From Metaruminococcus_A sp964607135 (lineage in GTDB: Bacteria > Bacillota > Clostridia > Oscillospirales > Ruminococcaceae): a stretch of 19,860 nucleotides of DNA. Both the position numbers and the translations under genes were made by a program. This document shows positions 7,725-14,339 of the stretch, piece by piece. The notes below the pieces were generated by a model that was not told the DNA's origin, did no database searches, and saw nothing but the letters and a program-made list of their open reading frames with translations. Every line of letters begins with the position of its first letter. Position 1 is the stretch's first letter. The stretch spans positions 1-19,860 of the forward strand of contig CAZSIV010000040.1 of assembly GCA_964607135.1 (NCBI GenBank), written 5' to 3'.

Positions 7725-8783
7725 ATGGAGATATTTCAATACGAAAAAAAAGAACCGGTATGGATCAGTTTTGAAAACCGAACCGGGGCAAGAGCCGCCG
7801 GCGGAAAAGAAAACTTCGGTGCTAAGGGGCATCCGTTTGAGCCGTTTTCTGACGGCGAAGAAAAAATCCTTTGCGATGTCGACGGCCCTGTCGTCATACG
7901 CCGGATCTGGCTTACAATCTCCGAACGGACAAAAGAGGTGCTGGCCAACACCTTCTTCTGCGCCTATTGGGACGATGAAGTCTCCCCCTCCATTTGTGCC
8001 CCCATCAGCGAATTTTTCTGCATGGGGCGCGATCAGATGGCTGCATTTGAAAACGAATATTTCTCTTCTCCCGAAGGAAGATCGTTTGTCTGCACCATTC
8101 CCATGCCTGCGCGCAAACACGCAAAACTGACATTGAAAAATCTGTCGGGCCAAAATCTCAGTCATCTGTTTTACGATGTGGATCTTACAAAAGAAGAACT
8201 CGGTGCGGATGCGCTGTATTTCCACGCATCCCATACCTTGACAGCGCCTAACGAACTCGGGGAGAGCGCTTTGATCCTCCCTGAAGTCAAGGGGAAAGGG
8301 CGTTTTTTGGGAATGAACGTTTCCATTCGGATAAATCCCGACTATATGGATTCCTGGTGGGGCGAAGGAGAGGTCAAAATCTATCTGGACGGAGAAAAGG
8401 AGCCGTCTCTTGTCGGTACCGGAACGGAGGATTATCTCGGAACCGCGTGGGAGCTCGGCACATACAGCAACCGATGGCAAGGCTGCACGGTTTTAAATAA
8501 CGAAGCGTCTTCTTTTTACCGTTTTCACGGCAAAGACCCCATTTTCTTTGAAAACGGATGCCGGGTGGAATTGCAAACAATCGGCGGAGCCCCAAAGCCC
8601 AAGGCGCTTCTCCTCGCCAGGGCCGGTGTGAAAATGATTCCGGTCGCCTATGACACGAAAGGAACACTCCATCCCATCTACCGCCAAAGCTGGACCTGGG
8701 AAGAAATTCCGGAGGAAGCTTTCGTAACTTTCTACCGTCAGGATCATTTTTCCGCAGTTGCCTATTATTATCTGGCCAGATGA
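7725..8783 (+). CDS. DUF2961 / GH172 family glycoside hydrolase-like protein
   Basis: A 352-residue protein of the DUF2961 family, now classed as GH172, whose studied members act on fructofuranose and arabinofuranose linkages. Family hallmarks: DGPVVIRRIWLT (53-64), the strand WWGEGEVKIYLDGEKEPSL (211-229), then GTGTEDYLGTAWE (231-243), whose Glu235 fits the catalytic Glu of the family, and YRFHGKDPIFFENG (265-278). No signal peptide is visible, so it is probably cytoplasmic and acts on imported oligosaccharides. Start: ATG 7725 has AAAGGAAG seven bases upstream; the longer frame back to TTG 7629 begins in the -35 box and can be excluded. Single-gene unit with its own promoter and terminator. 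The gene is visibly less GC-rich than comM or cysS, and no sugar transporter or regulator lies beside it, so gain by transfer is possible. The substrate cannot be read from the sequence. Confidence 0.85.
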   Translation: MEIFQYEKKEPVWISFENRTGARAAGGKENFGAKGHPFEPFSDGEEKILCDVDGPVVIRRIWLTISERTKEVLANTFFCAYWDDEVSPSICAPISEFFCMGRDQMAAFENEYFSSPEGRSFVCTIPMPARKHAKLTLKNLSGQNLSHLFYDVDLTKEELGADALYFHASHTLTAPNELGESALILPEVKGKGRFLGMNVSIRINPDYMDSWWGEGEVKIYLDGEKEPSLVGTGTEDYLGTAWELGTYSNRWQGCTVLNNEASSFYRFHGKDPIFFENGCRVELQTIGGAPKPKALLLARAGVKMIPVAYDTKGTLHPIYRQSWTWEEIPEEAFVTFYRQDHFSAVAYYYLAR

Positions 8784-8887
8784 TTTGCCTTTCATCCCCT
8801 GCTGCGATGTACAGCCGGCTCCGATTATGCAGAAGATTTGCTCCTATGCGGGGGAAATCGTAAGCTTTGAGAGCAGTGGTACGGCAA

Positions 8888-8927
8888 AAAAAGCGTGCGA
8901 TATACGACAGTATATCGCACGCTTTTT
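8888..8927 (+). terminator. Terminator of the GH172-like gene
   Basis: A perfect 17-bp stem (8888-8904 with 8911-8927), loop CGACAG, with A-rich left and T-rich right ends. It lies 105 bases after the stop codon. Confidence 0.9.
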
Positions 8928-8952
8928 CGTGACAGCCACATGAAAAAGATAT

Positions 8953-9271
8953 CTTATCCTCGGTTGACAAGGATAAAATCGCCGACGATCAAAGCTGTCG
9001 GCACGAAAGAAAAGAGGGCTTGTTTTCCCCTGCCGGTTGGGGGTATAATGTTTTACAGAAAGGATCCGATACCCGGTTTTTATGTACGGCCTTCCAAGGT
9101 CATCTCATTTTACTGCCGGGACAATCCGCTTGCCTACTCGTCCCGTGTCAGGCACAGCAGGACTGGCAGATCCGATTTATATTTCACGTTAGGGGGATCA
9201 CTGCCCCTTATTACTTTATAATCGAAGCATGAGCAACAGACCGACCGCAGAAAAACAAAGGAGGGGACGCC
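8953..9271 (+). other. Untranslated region upstream of comM with small inverted repeats
   Basis: No gene is supported in 8784-9271. Beyond the terminator it holds two short inverted repeats, TTATCCT/AGGATAA (within 8953-8976) and GCCGAC/GTCGGC (8981-9002), then a promoter (9020-9049), then a leader of about 215 bases before comM. The leader contains AGGGG-N7-CCCCT near 9190-9208 and a second TATAAT-like box near 9218 without a matching -35. Confidence 0.4.
9020..9049 (+). promoter_or_regulatory. Promoter upstream of comM
   Basis: TTGTTT (9020-9025), 18 bases, TATAAT (9044-9049). The -10 is a perfect consensus match. The predicted start near 9056 leaves an unusually long leader before the GTG at 9272. 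Confidence 0.6.
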
Positions 9272-10798
9272 GTGTTTGCCAAAGCCGAAAGCATGGGATT
9301 CTGGGGGCTGAGCGCCTTTCCGGTCAGCGTGGAGACCGACATCACGCCAGGGCTGCCCGGCTTCGAAGTCGTCGGCCTGCCCGACACCGCCGTCAAGGAG
9401 AGCCGCGACCGGGTTCGCGCGGCCCTTAAAAACTGCGGCTACACCTTCCCGATCCACCGGATCACCGTCAACCTCGCGCCGGCCGACCGGAAGAAGAGCG
9501 GCCCGCTGTACGACCTGCCGATCCTGCTGGGAATCCTGTCGGCCAGCGGCCAGCTTGCGGCATCCCTCTCCGGCGCCGCCTTTCTGGGTGAGCTCTCCCT
9601 CGGCGGCGACGTCCGGCCGGTCGACGGAATTCTCCCCATGGTTCTCGCGGCGAAGGACGCCGGACTCCGGGCGGTTTTCCTCCCAAAAGAGAACGAGGCG
9701 GAAGGAGCTGTGGTGGAAGGAATCGATATCTATGGGATTTCCCACATCAACGAGCTGGTCGATTTTCTGGACGGCAGGCAGCCCCTAAGCGCCGCCTGTG
9801 CCAAGCAGCCCGTCCGGGCGGAGGAACTGCTCACCCCCGACTTTTCAGACGTCAAAGGGCAGCAGAGCGGGCGCAGGGCGATGGAGATCGCCGCGGCGGG
9901 CGGGCACAATCTCCTTCTGATCGGGCCGCCGGGGTCGGGAAAAAGCATGCTGGCAAAGCGCCTGCCCTCCATCCTGCCCGACATGACCTTTGAGGAGTCG
10001 ATCGAAACCTCTAAAATCTACTCAGTGGCCGGCCTGCTCCGCCCGGAGAGCCCCCTGATCACCCGGCGGCCGTTCCGCGCGCCGCATCACACCATCTCCG
10101 CCGTCGGGCTGGCGGGAGGGGGAACGACCCCACGCCCTGGGGAGGTTTCTCTCGCCCACAACGGCGTCCTTTTCCTCGACGAGCTGCCGGAATTCTCCCG
10201 CCAGTCCCTCGAGGTGCTCCGCCAGCCGATCGAAGACCAGGAAATCACCATCTCCCGGATCGGCGGGAGCTCGACCTATCCCTGCTCGGTGATGATCGTC
10301 GCCGCGATGAACCCCTGTCCCTGCGGTTACTACGGGCATCCCACCCGCCCCTGCATCTGTAAGGATGCGCAGGTCTCCCGTTATCTTTCCCGGATCTCCG
10401 GCCCGCTCCTCGACCGGCTCGATCTCCATGTGGATGCGATGCCAGTGGAATACGAGCACCTTTCTTCCGGGAAACCCGCCGAAGCCTCAGCCGAAATCCG
10501 AAAGCGGGTGCAGAAGGCGCGGAAACTCCAGCAGGGGCGCCTGAAGCCGCTCGGAATCTACTCCAACGCCCGAATCCCCTCCGGCAGGCTCCACGAATGT
10601 TGCCCAATGACCGATGGGGCATCCGCCTTCCTCAAAACGGCGTTTGAGCATCTCGGCCTTTCGGCCCGGGCCTACGACCGGGTGGTTAAGGTCGCGCGGA
10701 CGATCGCCGACCTGGACGGAAGCGAAACGATTGACACGCCGCATATTGCCGAAGCGGTTCAGTACCGCAGCCTCGACCGGAAATACTGGCAGAAGTAA
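9272..10798 (+). CDS. comM: YifB/ComM family Mg-chelatase-like AAA+ ATPase
   Basis: A 508-residue protein with full family architecture. Residues 1-165: N-terminal ChlI/Lon-protease-like domain (PGLPGFEVVGLPDTAVKESRD, then INLAP-type VNLAPADRKKSGP and YDLPILLGIL). Central AAA+ module with Walker A GPPGSGKS (218-225), Walker B VLFLDEL (299-305) and PEFSRQSLEVLRQPIED. A conserved cysteine cluster NPCPCGYYGHPTRPCIC (347-363) follows, then the C-terminal Mg_chelatase_C helical domain (about 400-505). ComM in Gram-negatives is a hexameric helicase that drives branch migration during natural transformation; in Clostridia the role is inferred. Start is GTG 9272 with AAAGGAGGGG five bases upstream; the MFAKAESMGF opening matches the usual MLAKV-type N-terminus. 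Repeat copies B and C follow directly downstream. Confidence 0.93.
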   Translation: MFAKAESMGFWGLSAFPVSVETDITPGLPGFEVVGLPDTAVKESRDRVRAALKNCGYTFPIHRITVNLAPADRKKSGPLYDLPILLGILSASGQLAASLSGAAFLGELSLGGDVRPVDGILPMVLAAKDAGLRAVFLPKENEAEGAVVEGIDIYGISHINELVDFLDGRQPLSAACAKQPVRAEELLTPDFSDVKGQQSGRRAMEIAAAGGHNLLLIGPPGSGKSMLAKRLPSILPDMTFEESIETSKIYSVAGLLRPESPLITRRPFRAPHHTISAVGLAGGGTTPRPGEVSLAHNGVLFLDELPEFSRQSLEVLRQPIEDQEITISRIGGSSTYPCSVMIVAAMNPCPCGYYGHPTRPCICKDAQVSRYLSRISGPLLDRLDLHVDAMPVEYEHLSSGKPAEASAEIRKRVQKARKLQQGRLKPLGIYSNARIPSGRLHECCPMTDGASAFLKTAFEHLGLSARAYDRVVKVARTIADLDGSETIDTPHIAEAVQYRSLDRKYWQK

Positions 10799-10865
10799 TG
10801 TATGTTTATACAATTTGTATTTAAATGTCACTTTAATACTTTTCTCCCGATTGACAAGGGCAGCC

Positions 10866-11013
10866 GCGGCGGAGTGCTTCCGCTGTCAGCCGCGATACCC
10901 AGGTGATATTAAGTTATAAGCCCATAGCCCGCGAGATACGTTATGTCCGTTTTATCTTCGGTGCCTCGCAGGACAAAAACCTAGGTACCGGTAAAATGTT
11001 CGGGTGCGAATTG
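10866..11013 (+). repeat. Intergenic hairpin repeat, copy B
   Basis: Modules in order: hairpin GCGGAG-tgc-TTCCGC (10869-10883); CGCGATACCCAGG box (10891-10903); AT-rich spacer; CCCGCGAG (10928-10935) pairing with CCTCGCAGG (10964-10972); then a tail running to GGGTGCGAATTG (11013). From 10964 the 50 bases match copy C at 39 of 50 positions by hand count. It begins 67 bases after the comM stop codon. Confidence 0.75.
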
Positions 11014-11041
11014 TCCTGCCCAGTCACAGGCGCACCTCGCA

Positions 11042-11216
11042 GTGCCGGATGACGGCCGAACAAACGCGGCGGAGTGCCTCCGCTGTCAATACGCGATTCG
11101 CAAGCCGTACGAAAAGAAACATTCGTAACCCGCGAGCTACATATTTTGTACAATATGCCTCGCAGGTCTAAAATCCAGAGACCGGCAAAACCTTGGGGTG
11201 CAAATTGCCAGTGACG
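11042..11216 (+). repeat. Intergenic hairpin repeat, copy C (tandem to B)
   Basis: GTGCCGGATGACGGCCGAAC (11042-11061) leads into hairpin GCGGAG-tgc-CTCCGC (11069-11083), which starts exactly 200 bases after its match in copy B. Then ACGCGATTCGCAAG (11090-11103), an AT-rich spacer, CCCGCGAG (11129-11136), CCTCGCAGG (11158-11166) and the tail ending GGGGTGCAAATTG (11207). After it, 11217-11330 holds only a weak four-pair hairpin with a T-run (near 11287-11310). Confidence 0.75.
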
Positions 11217-11332
11217 GTTCGCCGCCCGGCTTTAAAGTTTCGGGGTGTGTCGGCACCTGTCGGCTGAGGTTATTGAATTCTTCTCCGCCTAGGTCATAAG
11301 GCATTTTTTCAAGTGTGAAAAGAAAGATGGTC

Positions 11333-11361
11333 TTGCAACCTTTGGGGCAGTATGGTATATT
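11333..11361 (+). promoter_or_regulatory. Promoter of the T-box-cysE-cysS operon
   Basis: TTGCAA (11333-11338), 17 bases, TATATT (11356-11361). Transcription would start near 11368, just before the T-box RNA. Confidence 0.75.
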
Positions 11362-11384
11362 ATATACATAAAAGGTATGTTTAC

Positions 11385-11594
11385 AGGTGTGACGACCCGC
11401 AAAAGAGTAGTCTCCCCATGGGAAAGTCCAGAGAGGCGCAGCCGACGGCTGAGAGCGCGCCCTGACCCGGAAGACGAAGGTGCGTTGCGGAGAGCGCCTG
11501 CGTCCCGCCCACGTTACGGGCGGCTTTGAGTGAAAAAACGAAGTGGAACCGCGGTAACCGCCTTCGCAGCAGAGCGCTGCGGGGCGTTTTCTTG
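11385..11594 (+). ncRNA. T-box riboswitch, cysteine-specific
   Basis: A tRNA-sensing leader. The Stem I base is closed by GACG/CGTC (11391-11394 with 11501-11504) and CCGCAA/TTGCGG (11397-11402 with 11485-11490). Between them lies the specifier loop: AAGAGTAG on the 5' side and GAAGGTGCG on the 3' side, placing TGC (11481-11483, a Cys codon) in the specifier position. A second TGC overlaps the helix at 11487. The distal AGAGAG motif is at about 11430. The T-box AAGTGGAACCGCGG (11541-11554) presents UGGA, which would pair with the UCCA end expected of tRNA-Cys. CCGCCTTC can pair either with GAAGTGG (antiterminator) or inside the terminator. Uncharged tRNA-Cys should allow read-through into cysE and cysS. 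Confidence 0.9.
11561..11592 (+). terminator. Regulated terminator of the T-box
   Basis: CGCAGC (11565-11570), loop AGAGC, GCTGCG (11576-11581), extended by flanking C/G pairs and followed by GTTTTCTT. Its 5' arm overlaps the sequence needed for the antiterminator. Confidence 0.75.
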
Positions 11595-11678
11595 ATGCGG
11601 CGTTTTTCGGCCCGGCCTTGCAGGCGGCCTGCCTCGGCAAAGAGGTAATTTTTTACGAAATATCGGAAGGATGGGTAT

Positions 11679-12344
11679 ATGTTCAAACGGCTCAGATATG
11701 ATATTAATGCCATCAAGGAGCGCGACCCGGCGGCGAGGAGCTCGGCGGAGGTCTTCCTGCTCTACTCCGGGCTGCACGCCTTGATTTACTACCGCTTCTC
11801 CCACTGGCTTTACCGGCATCGATGCCTCTTCCTCGCGAGGATGGTCAGCCAGTTTGCCCGGTTCATGACGGGGGTGGAAATCCACCCCGGCGCAACCATC
11901 GGGCGGGGGCTGTTCATCGACCACGGCAGCGGGGTGGTCATCGGCGAGACCGCGGTGATCGGCGACAACTGCACCATCTACCAGGGGGTGACCCTCGGCG
12001 GCACCGGAAAGGATCACGGCAAGCGCCATCCAACGCTTGAGGACAACGTCCTGATCGGGAGCGGCGCAAAGGTCCTCGGCCCCTTCACGGTCGGCCGGAA
12101 CTCCCGGATCGCCGCAGGGGCCGTGGTGCTCGAGGAAGTCCCGCCTAACGCGACGGCGGTCGGCGTCCCAGCCCGGATCGTCCGGGTGAACGGGCGGCGG
12201 GTGGACAGCGACATGGACCAGGTCCACATCCCCGACCCGGTTTCGCAGGAGCTCTGCCGGATGCGGGGGATGGTCGAACGGCTGGAGCGGGAACTGAACG
12301 AATTAAAAAATGCAGAAGGAGACGGACAGCATGAAAATTTATAA
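11679..12344 (+). CDS. cysE: Serine O-acetyltransferase
   Basis: A 221-residue enzyme that makes O-acetylserine from serine and acetyl-CoA, the first step of cysteine synthesis; cytoplasmic. Short form: residues 1-60 are the N-terminal helical part (AIKERDPAARSSAEVFLLYSGLHAL), and 65-168 are left-handed beta-helix hexapeptide repeats (GVEIHPGATIGRGLFIDHGSG, VIGDNCTIYQGVTLGG). Catalytic Asp81/His82 in FIDHGSG, and the active-site loop GTGKDHGKRHPT (108-119) are present. The tail from about 190 looks like a coiled coil (VERLERELNELKN). ATG 11679 has GGAAGGA seven bases upstream. It lies behind the cysteine T-box and overlaps cysS by 14 bases, so synthesis of cysteine and of its tRNA synthetase respond together to tRNA-Cys charging. 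Confidence 0.93.
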   Translation: MFKRLRYDINAIKERDPAARSSAEVFLLYSGLHALIYYRFSHWLYRHRCLFLARMVSQFARFMTGVEIHPGATIGRGLFIDHGSGVVIGETAVIGDNCTIYQGVTLGGTGKDHGKRHPTLEDNVLIGSGAKVLGPFTVGRNSRIAAGAVVLEEVPPNATAVGVPARIVRVNGRRVDSDMDQVHIPDPVSQELCRMRGMVERLERELNELKNAEGDGQHENL

Positions 12345-13722
12345 CACCCTGACGAGAGAGCTGGAGGAATTCAACCCGATCGAGCCGGGCAAGGCGAAGA
12401 TCTACGCCTGCGGGCCGACGGTCTACAATTACATCCATATCGGGAACGCCCGGCCGATCTGCGTCTTCGACGTCCTGCGCCGGTACCTGGAATACCGGGG
12501 CTATGAGGTGACGTTCGTCCAGAACTACACCGACGTGGATGACAAGATCATCAAAAAGGCGAATGAGGAAGGGGTGTCCGCCTCGGAAATTTCGGAGCGG
12601 TTCATCGCGGAATACAAAAAGGATGCGCAGGGGCTGAACGTCCGGGAGGCGACCGTCCACCCGCAGGTCACCCAGAGCATGGAGATGATTATCGCGCTGG
12701 TTCAGGAGCTGGTCGAAAAGGGGCACGCCTATGAATCGAACGGCGACGTTTACTTTAAGGTGGACACCTTCGACGGGTACGGGAAGCTTTCCCACATGCC
12801 GCTCGAGGATTTGCAGGCGGGGGCGCGGATCGACGCCCACGAGCAGAAGCAGAACCCGATGGACTTCGCCCTCTGGAAAGCGGCGAAGCCGGGCGAGCCC
12901 TACTGGGAATCCCCCTGGGGCAAGGGCCGCCCCGGCTGGCACATCGAATGCTCCGCCATGGCGAAAAACTACCTGGCGGATACCATCGATATCCACTGCG
13001 GCGGGCAGGACCTGATCTTCCCGCACCATGAAAACGAAATTGCGCAGAGCGAATGCGGCAACGGCGTCCCCTTCGCCCGCTACTGGATGCACAACGGCTA
13101 TATCAACGTCGACAACCGGAAGATGTCCAAATCCCTCGGCAACTTCTTCACCGTCAGAGAGGTGGCGGAAAAATTCGGCTATGAGCCGATCCGGTTTTTG
13201 ATGCTCCAGGCCCACTACCGCAGCCAGATCAACTACAACGCCGAGATCATCGAGCAGTTCCAGGCGGCCCTCGAACGGCTCTACAACTGCAAGGAGGGGA
13301 TGGAGTTCGCGCTGGAAAAGGCGGCGGACGGGGAATTTCCGGAGGAACAGAAAAAGGCCATCCTCGCCCGGAAGGAGCAGTTTATCAAGGCGATGGACGA
13401 CGACCTCAACACCGCGGATGCAATTTCCGCCCTCTTCGAGCTGGTCCGGGAGATCAACACCATGACCTCCGGCTCCGTCCTGGCGCCGAAGGGGCAGATC
13501 GCCTTTGCGAAGGGGATTTTCGACGAGATGTGCGGCGTGCTGGGGCTGCTCTACCAGAAAAAGGACGAAATCCCGCAGGATGTTCTGAAACTCGTGGAGG
13601 AGCGTGCGGCGGCCCGCAAGGCGAAGGACTTCGCCAAAGCGGACGCCCTGCGCGACCGGATCACCGCGATGGGCTACCTCGTCGAAGAGACTCGGCAGGG
13701 CACCCGGGTAGTGAAAAAATAG
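12331..13722 (+). CDS. cysS: Cysteinyl-tRNA synthetase
   Basis: A 463-residue class I synthetase that charges tRNA-Cys, close to the 461 of the E. coli enzyme. The HIGH-type motif is HIGN (36-39) and KMSKS is at 264-268. Zinc ligands line up with the known set: Cys27 (ACGPTVYNY), Cys207 (WHIECSAM), His232 and Glu236 (PHHENEIAQSE). The C-terminal helical tRNA-binding domain holds FIKAMDDDLNTADA and RAAARKAKDFAKADALRDRI. Start: ATG 12331 with AGAAGGAGA eight bases upstream; an in-frame ATG at 12310 precedes that site. The first 14 bases overlap the cysE end, implying translational coupling. Controlled by the upstream T-box. Confidence 0.96.
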   Translation: MKIYNTLTRELEEFNPIEPGKAKIYACGPTVYNYIHIGNARPICVFDVLRRYLEYRGYEVTFVQNYTDVDDKIIKKANEEGVSASEISERFIAEYKKDAQGLNVREATVHPQVTQSMEMIIALVQELVEKGHAYESNGDVYFKVDTFDGYGKLSHMPLEDLQAGARIDAHEQKQNPMDFALWKAAKPGEPYWESPWGKGRPGWHIECSAMAKNYLADTIDIHCGGQDLIFPHHENEIAQSECGNGVPFARYWMHNGYINVDNRKMSKSLGNFFTVREVAEKFGYEPIRFLMLQAHYRSQINYNAEIIEQFQAALERLYNCKEGMEFALEKAADGEFPEEQKKAILARKEQFIKAMDDDLNTADAISALFELVREINTMTSGSVLAPKGQIAFAKGIFDEMCGVLGLLYQKKDEIPQDVLKLVEERAAARKAKDFAKADALRDRITAMGYLVEETRQGTRVVKK

Positions 13723-13737
13723 TCGGGTGATCCCAGC

Positions 13738-13775
13738 GCAGCCCTGACCGCTTCCAGAACAAAAGCCGTGAAGGG
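13738..13775 (-). pseudogene. Fossil C-terminal fragment of a ribbon-helix-helix gene
   Basis: These 38 bases match 13969-14006, inside the intact RHH gene, at 33 positions by hand count and on the same strand. In frame they read FTAFVLEAVRAALGS against FTAFVVEAVKVALDN. The N-terminal half is missing, replaced by the hairpin of repeat copy F, and the frame runs on into the antisense of the cysS end. There is no start or ribosome site. Confidence 0.7.
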
Positions 13776-13855
13776 CCGGGTGGCCCCGGCAGGACAATCT
13801 CGATCCCCAAGCTTTATTGACTTATAGATTCGTATCCCGCGCGGCACTGTATGCA
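13775..13855 (+). repeat. Intergenic hairpin repeat, copy F (partial)
   Basis: GCCGGG-N4-CCCGGC (13775-13790) then AGGACAAT, CTCGATCCCCAAG (13799-13811), an AT-rich spacer and ATCCCGCGCGGCAC (from about 13833). It has the left half of the family pattern; the CCTCGC half-stem and the long tail are absent. The first 24 bases are nearly identical to the complement of 17036-17059. Confidence 0.7.
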
Positions 13856-13862
13856 TCATAAG

Positions 13863-13892
13863 AATAACCCCCGCTTTTGAGCAGAGGTTATT
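13863..13892 (+). terminator. Probable terminator after cysS / RHH gene
   Basis: AATAACC (13863-13869) pairs with GGTTATT (13886-13892), followed by TCTCTTTA. An inner GC/GC pair adds some stability. It lies between cysS and the convergent RHH gene and may serve both. Confidence 0.55.
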
Positions 13893-13934
13893 TCTCTTTA
13901 TTGAACTCGATCAGCAGACCTGCTCCGCTTGATT

Positions 13935-14114
13935 TCACTCATTTTCCTCTTCCCTTAAGTTATCCAACGCAACCTTGACCGCTTCTACAACAAAAGCCGT
14001 GAAGGTGCATTCTTTTCCCCGGATGGCCGCTTCGACCTCTTCTATCACATTATTCGGAAACCGGACGCTTTTTGTGGTCGTCGGCGGAATCCTTGGAATT
14101 TTATATCTCCTCAT
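13935..14114 (-). CDS. Small ribbon-helix-helix (YlcI/YnfO-like) DNA-binding protein
   Basis: A 59-residue protein. TTTKSVRFP (12-20) is the expected DNA-contacting beta strand, followed by helix 1 (NVIEEVEAAI) and helix 2 (FTAFVVEAVKVALDNL), the standard Arc/MetJ-type ribbon-helix-helix plan; the KSVRFP...F.AFV..AV pattern resembles the YlcI/YnfO family. It probably binds DNA as a dimer and could be a small repressor or an orphan antitoxin; no toxin gene is adjacent. Start: ATG 14114 has GAGGTGG five bases upstream (14120-14126). The longer frame from 14144 begins before that site and is not preferred. A broken duplicate of its C-terminus lies about 200 bases downstream next to cysS. Confidence 0.75.
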   Translation of the reverse strand: MRRYKIPRIPPTTTKSVRFPNNVIEEVEAAIRGKECTFTAFVVEAVKVALDNLREEENE

Positions 14115-14227
14115 CGCTGCCACCTCAAAAGGAGTATACGGCAATGAGGAGATTAATATCAGCTTATAGCGAATAAATCGCTAAAACAAAAGCCTTCGGT
14201 CTTTTTAGAAGCCCCTTCTTTTCCTTC

Positions 14228-14256
14228 TTGTGAAGCTTTCCAAGATATGGTATACT
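14228..14256 (+). promoter_or_regulatory. Promoter of the membrane protein gene at 14340
   Basis: TTGTGA (14228-14233), 17 bases, TATACT (14251-14256), giving a leader of about 77 bases. Confidence 0.7.
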
Positions 14257-14339
14257 TCTATTCATAAAGATCACCGCTTTTTGCATGGGGAGAGCGGAGC
14301 GGGCGATCCTTAGAATCGGAAAATAAGAAGGGGATTGTT

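Noticed and set aside
10866..11216. Tandem repeats as a possible CRISPR array
   Set aside because: Only two diverged units with a 200-base period; no short identical repeats with unique spacers and no cas genes.
11514..12227. A 237-codon minus-strand frame over the T-box and cysE
   Set aside because: It covers a clear riboswitch and the cysE coding region and has no recognisable domain.
12145..13797. A 550-codon open frame on the minus strand across cysS
   Set aside because: It is the antisense shadow of a GC-rich synthetase gene with every family motif; the antisense product is Arg/Val/Asp-rich without domain features or a ribosome site.
14189..14207. A UUCG-loop hairpin as a terminator
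   Set aside because: One mismatch near the loop and its place between two divergent genes, with no transcript to end there.
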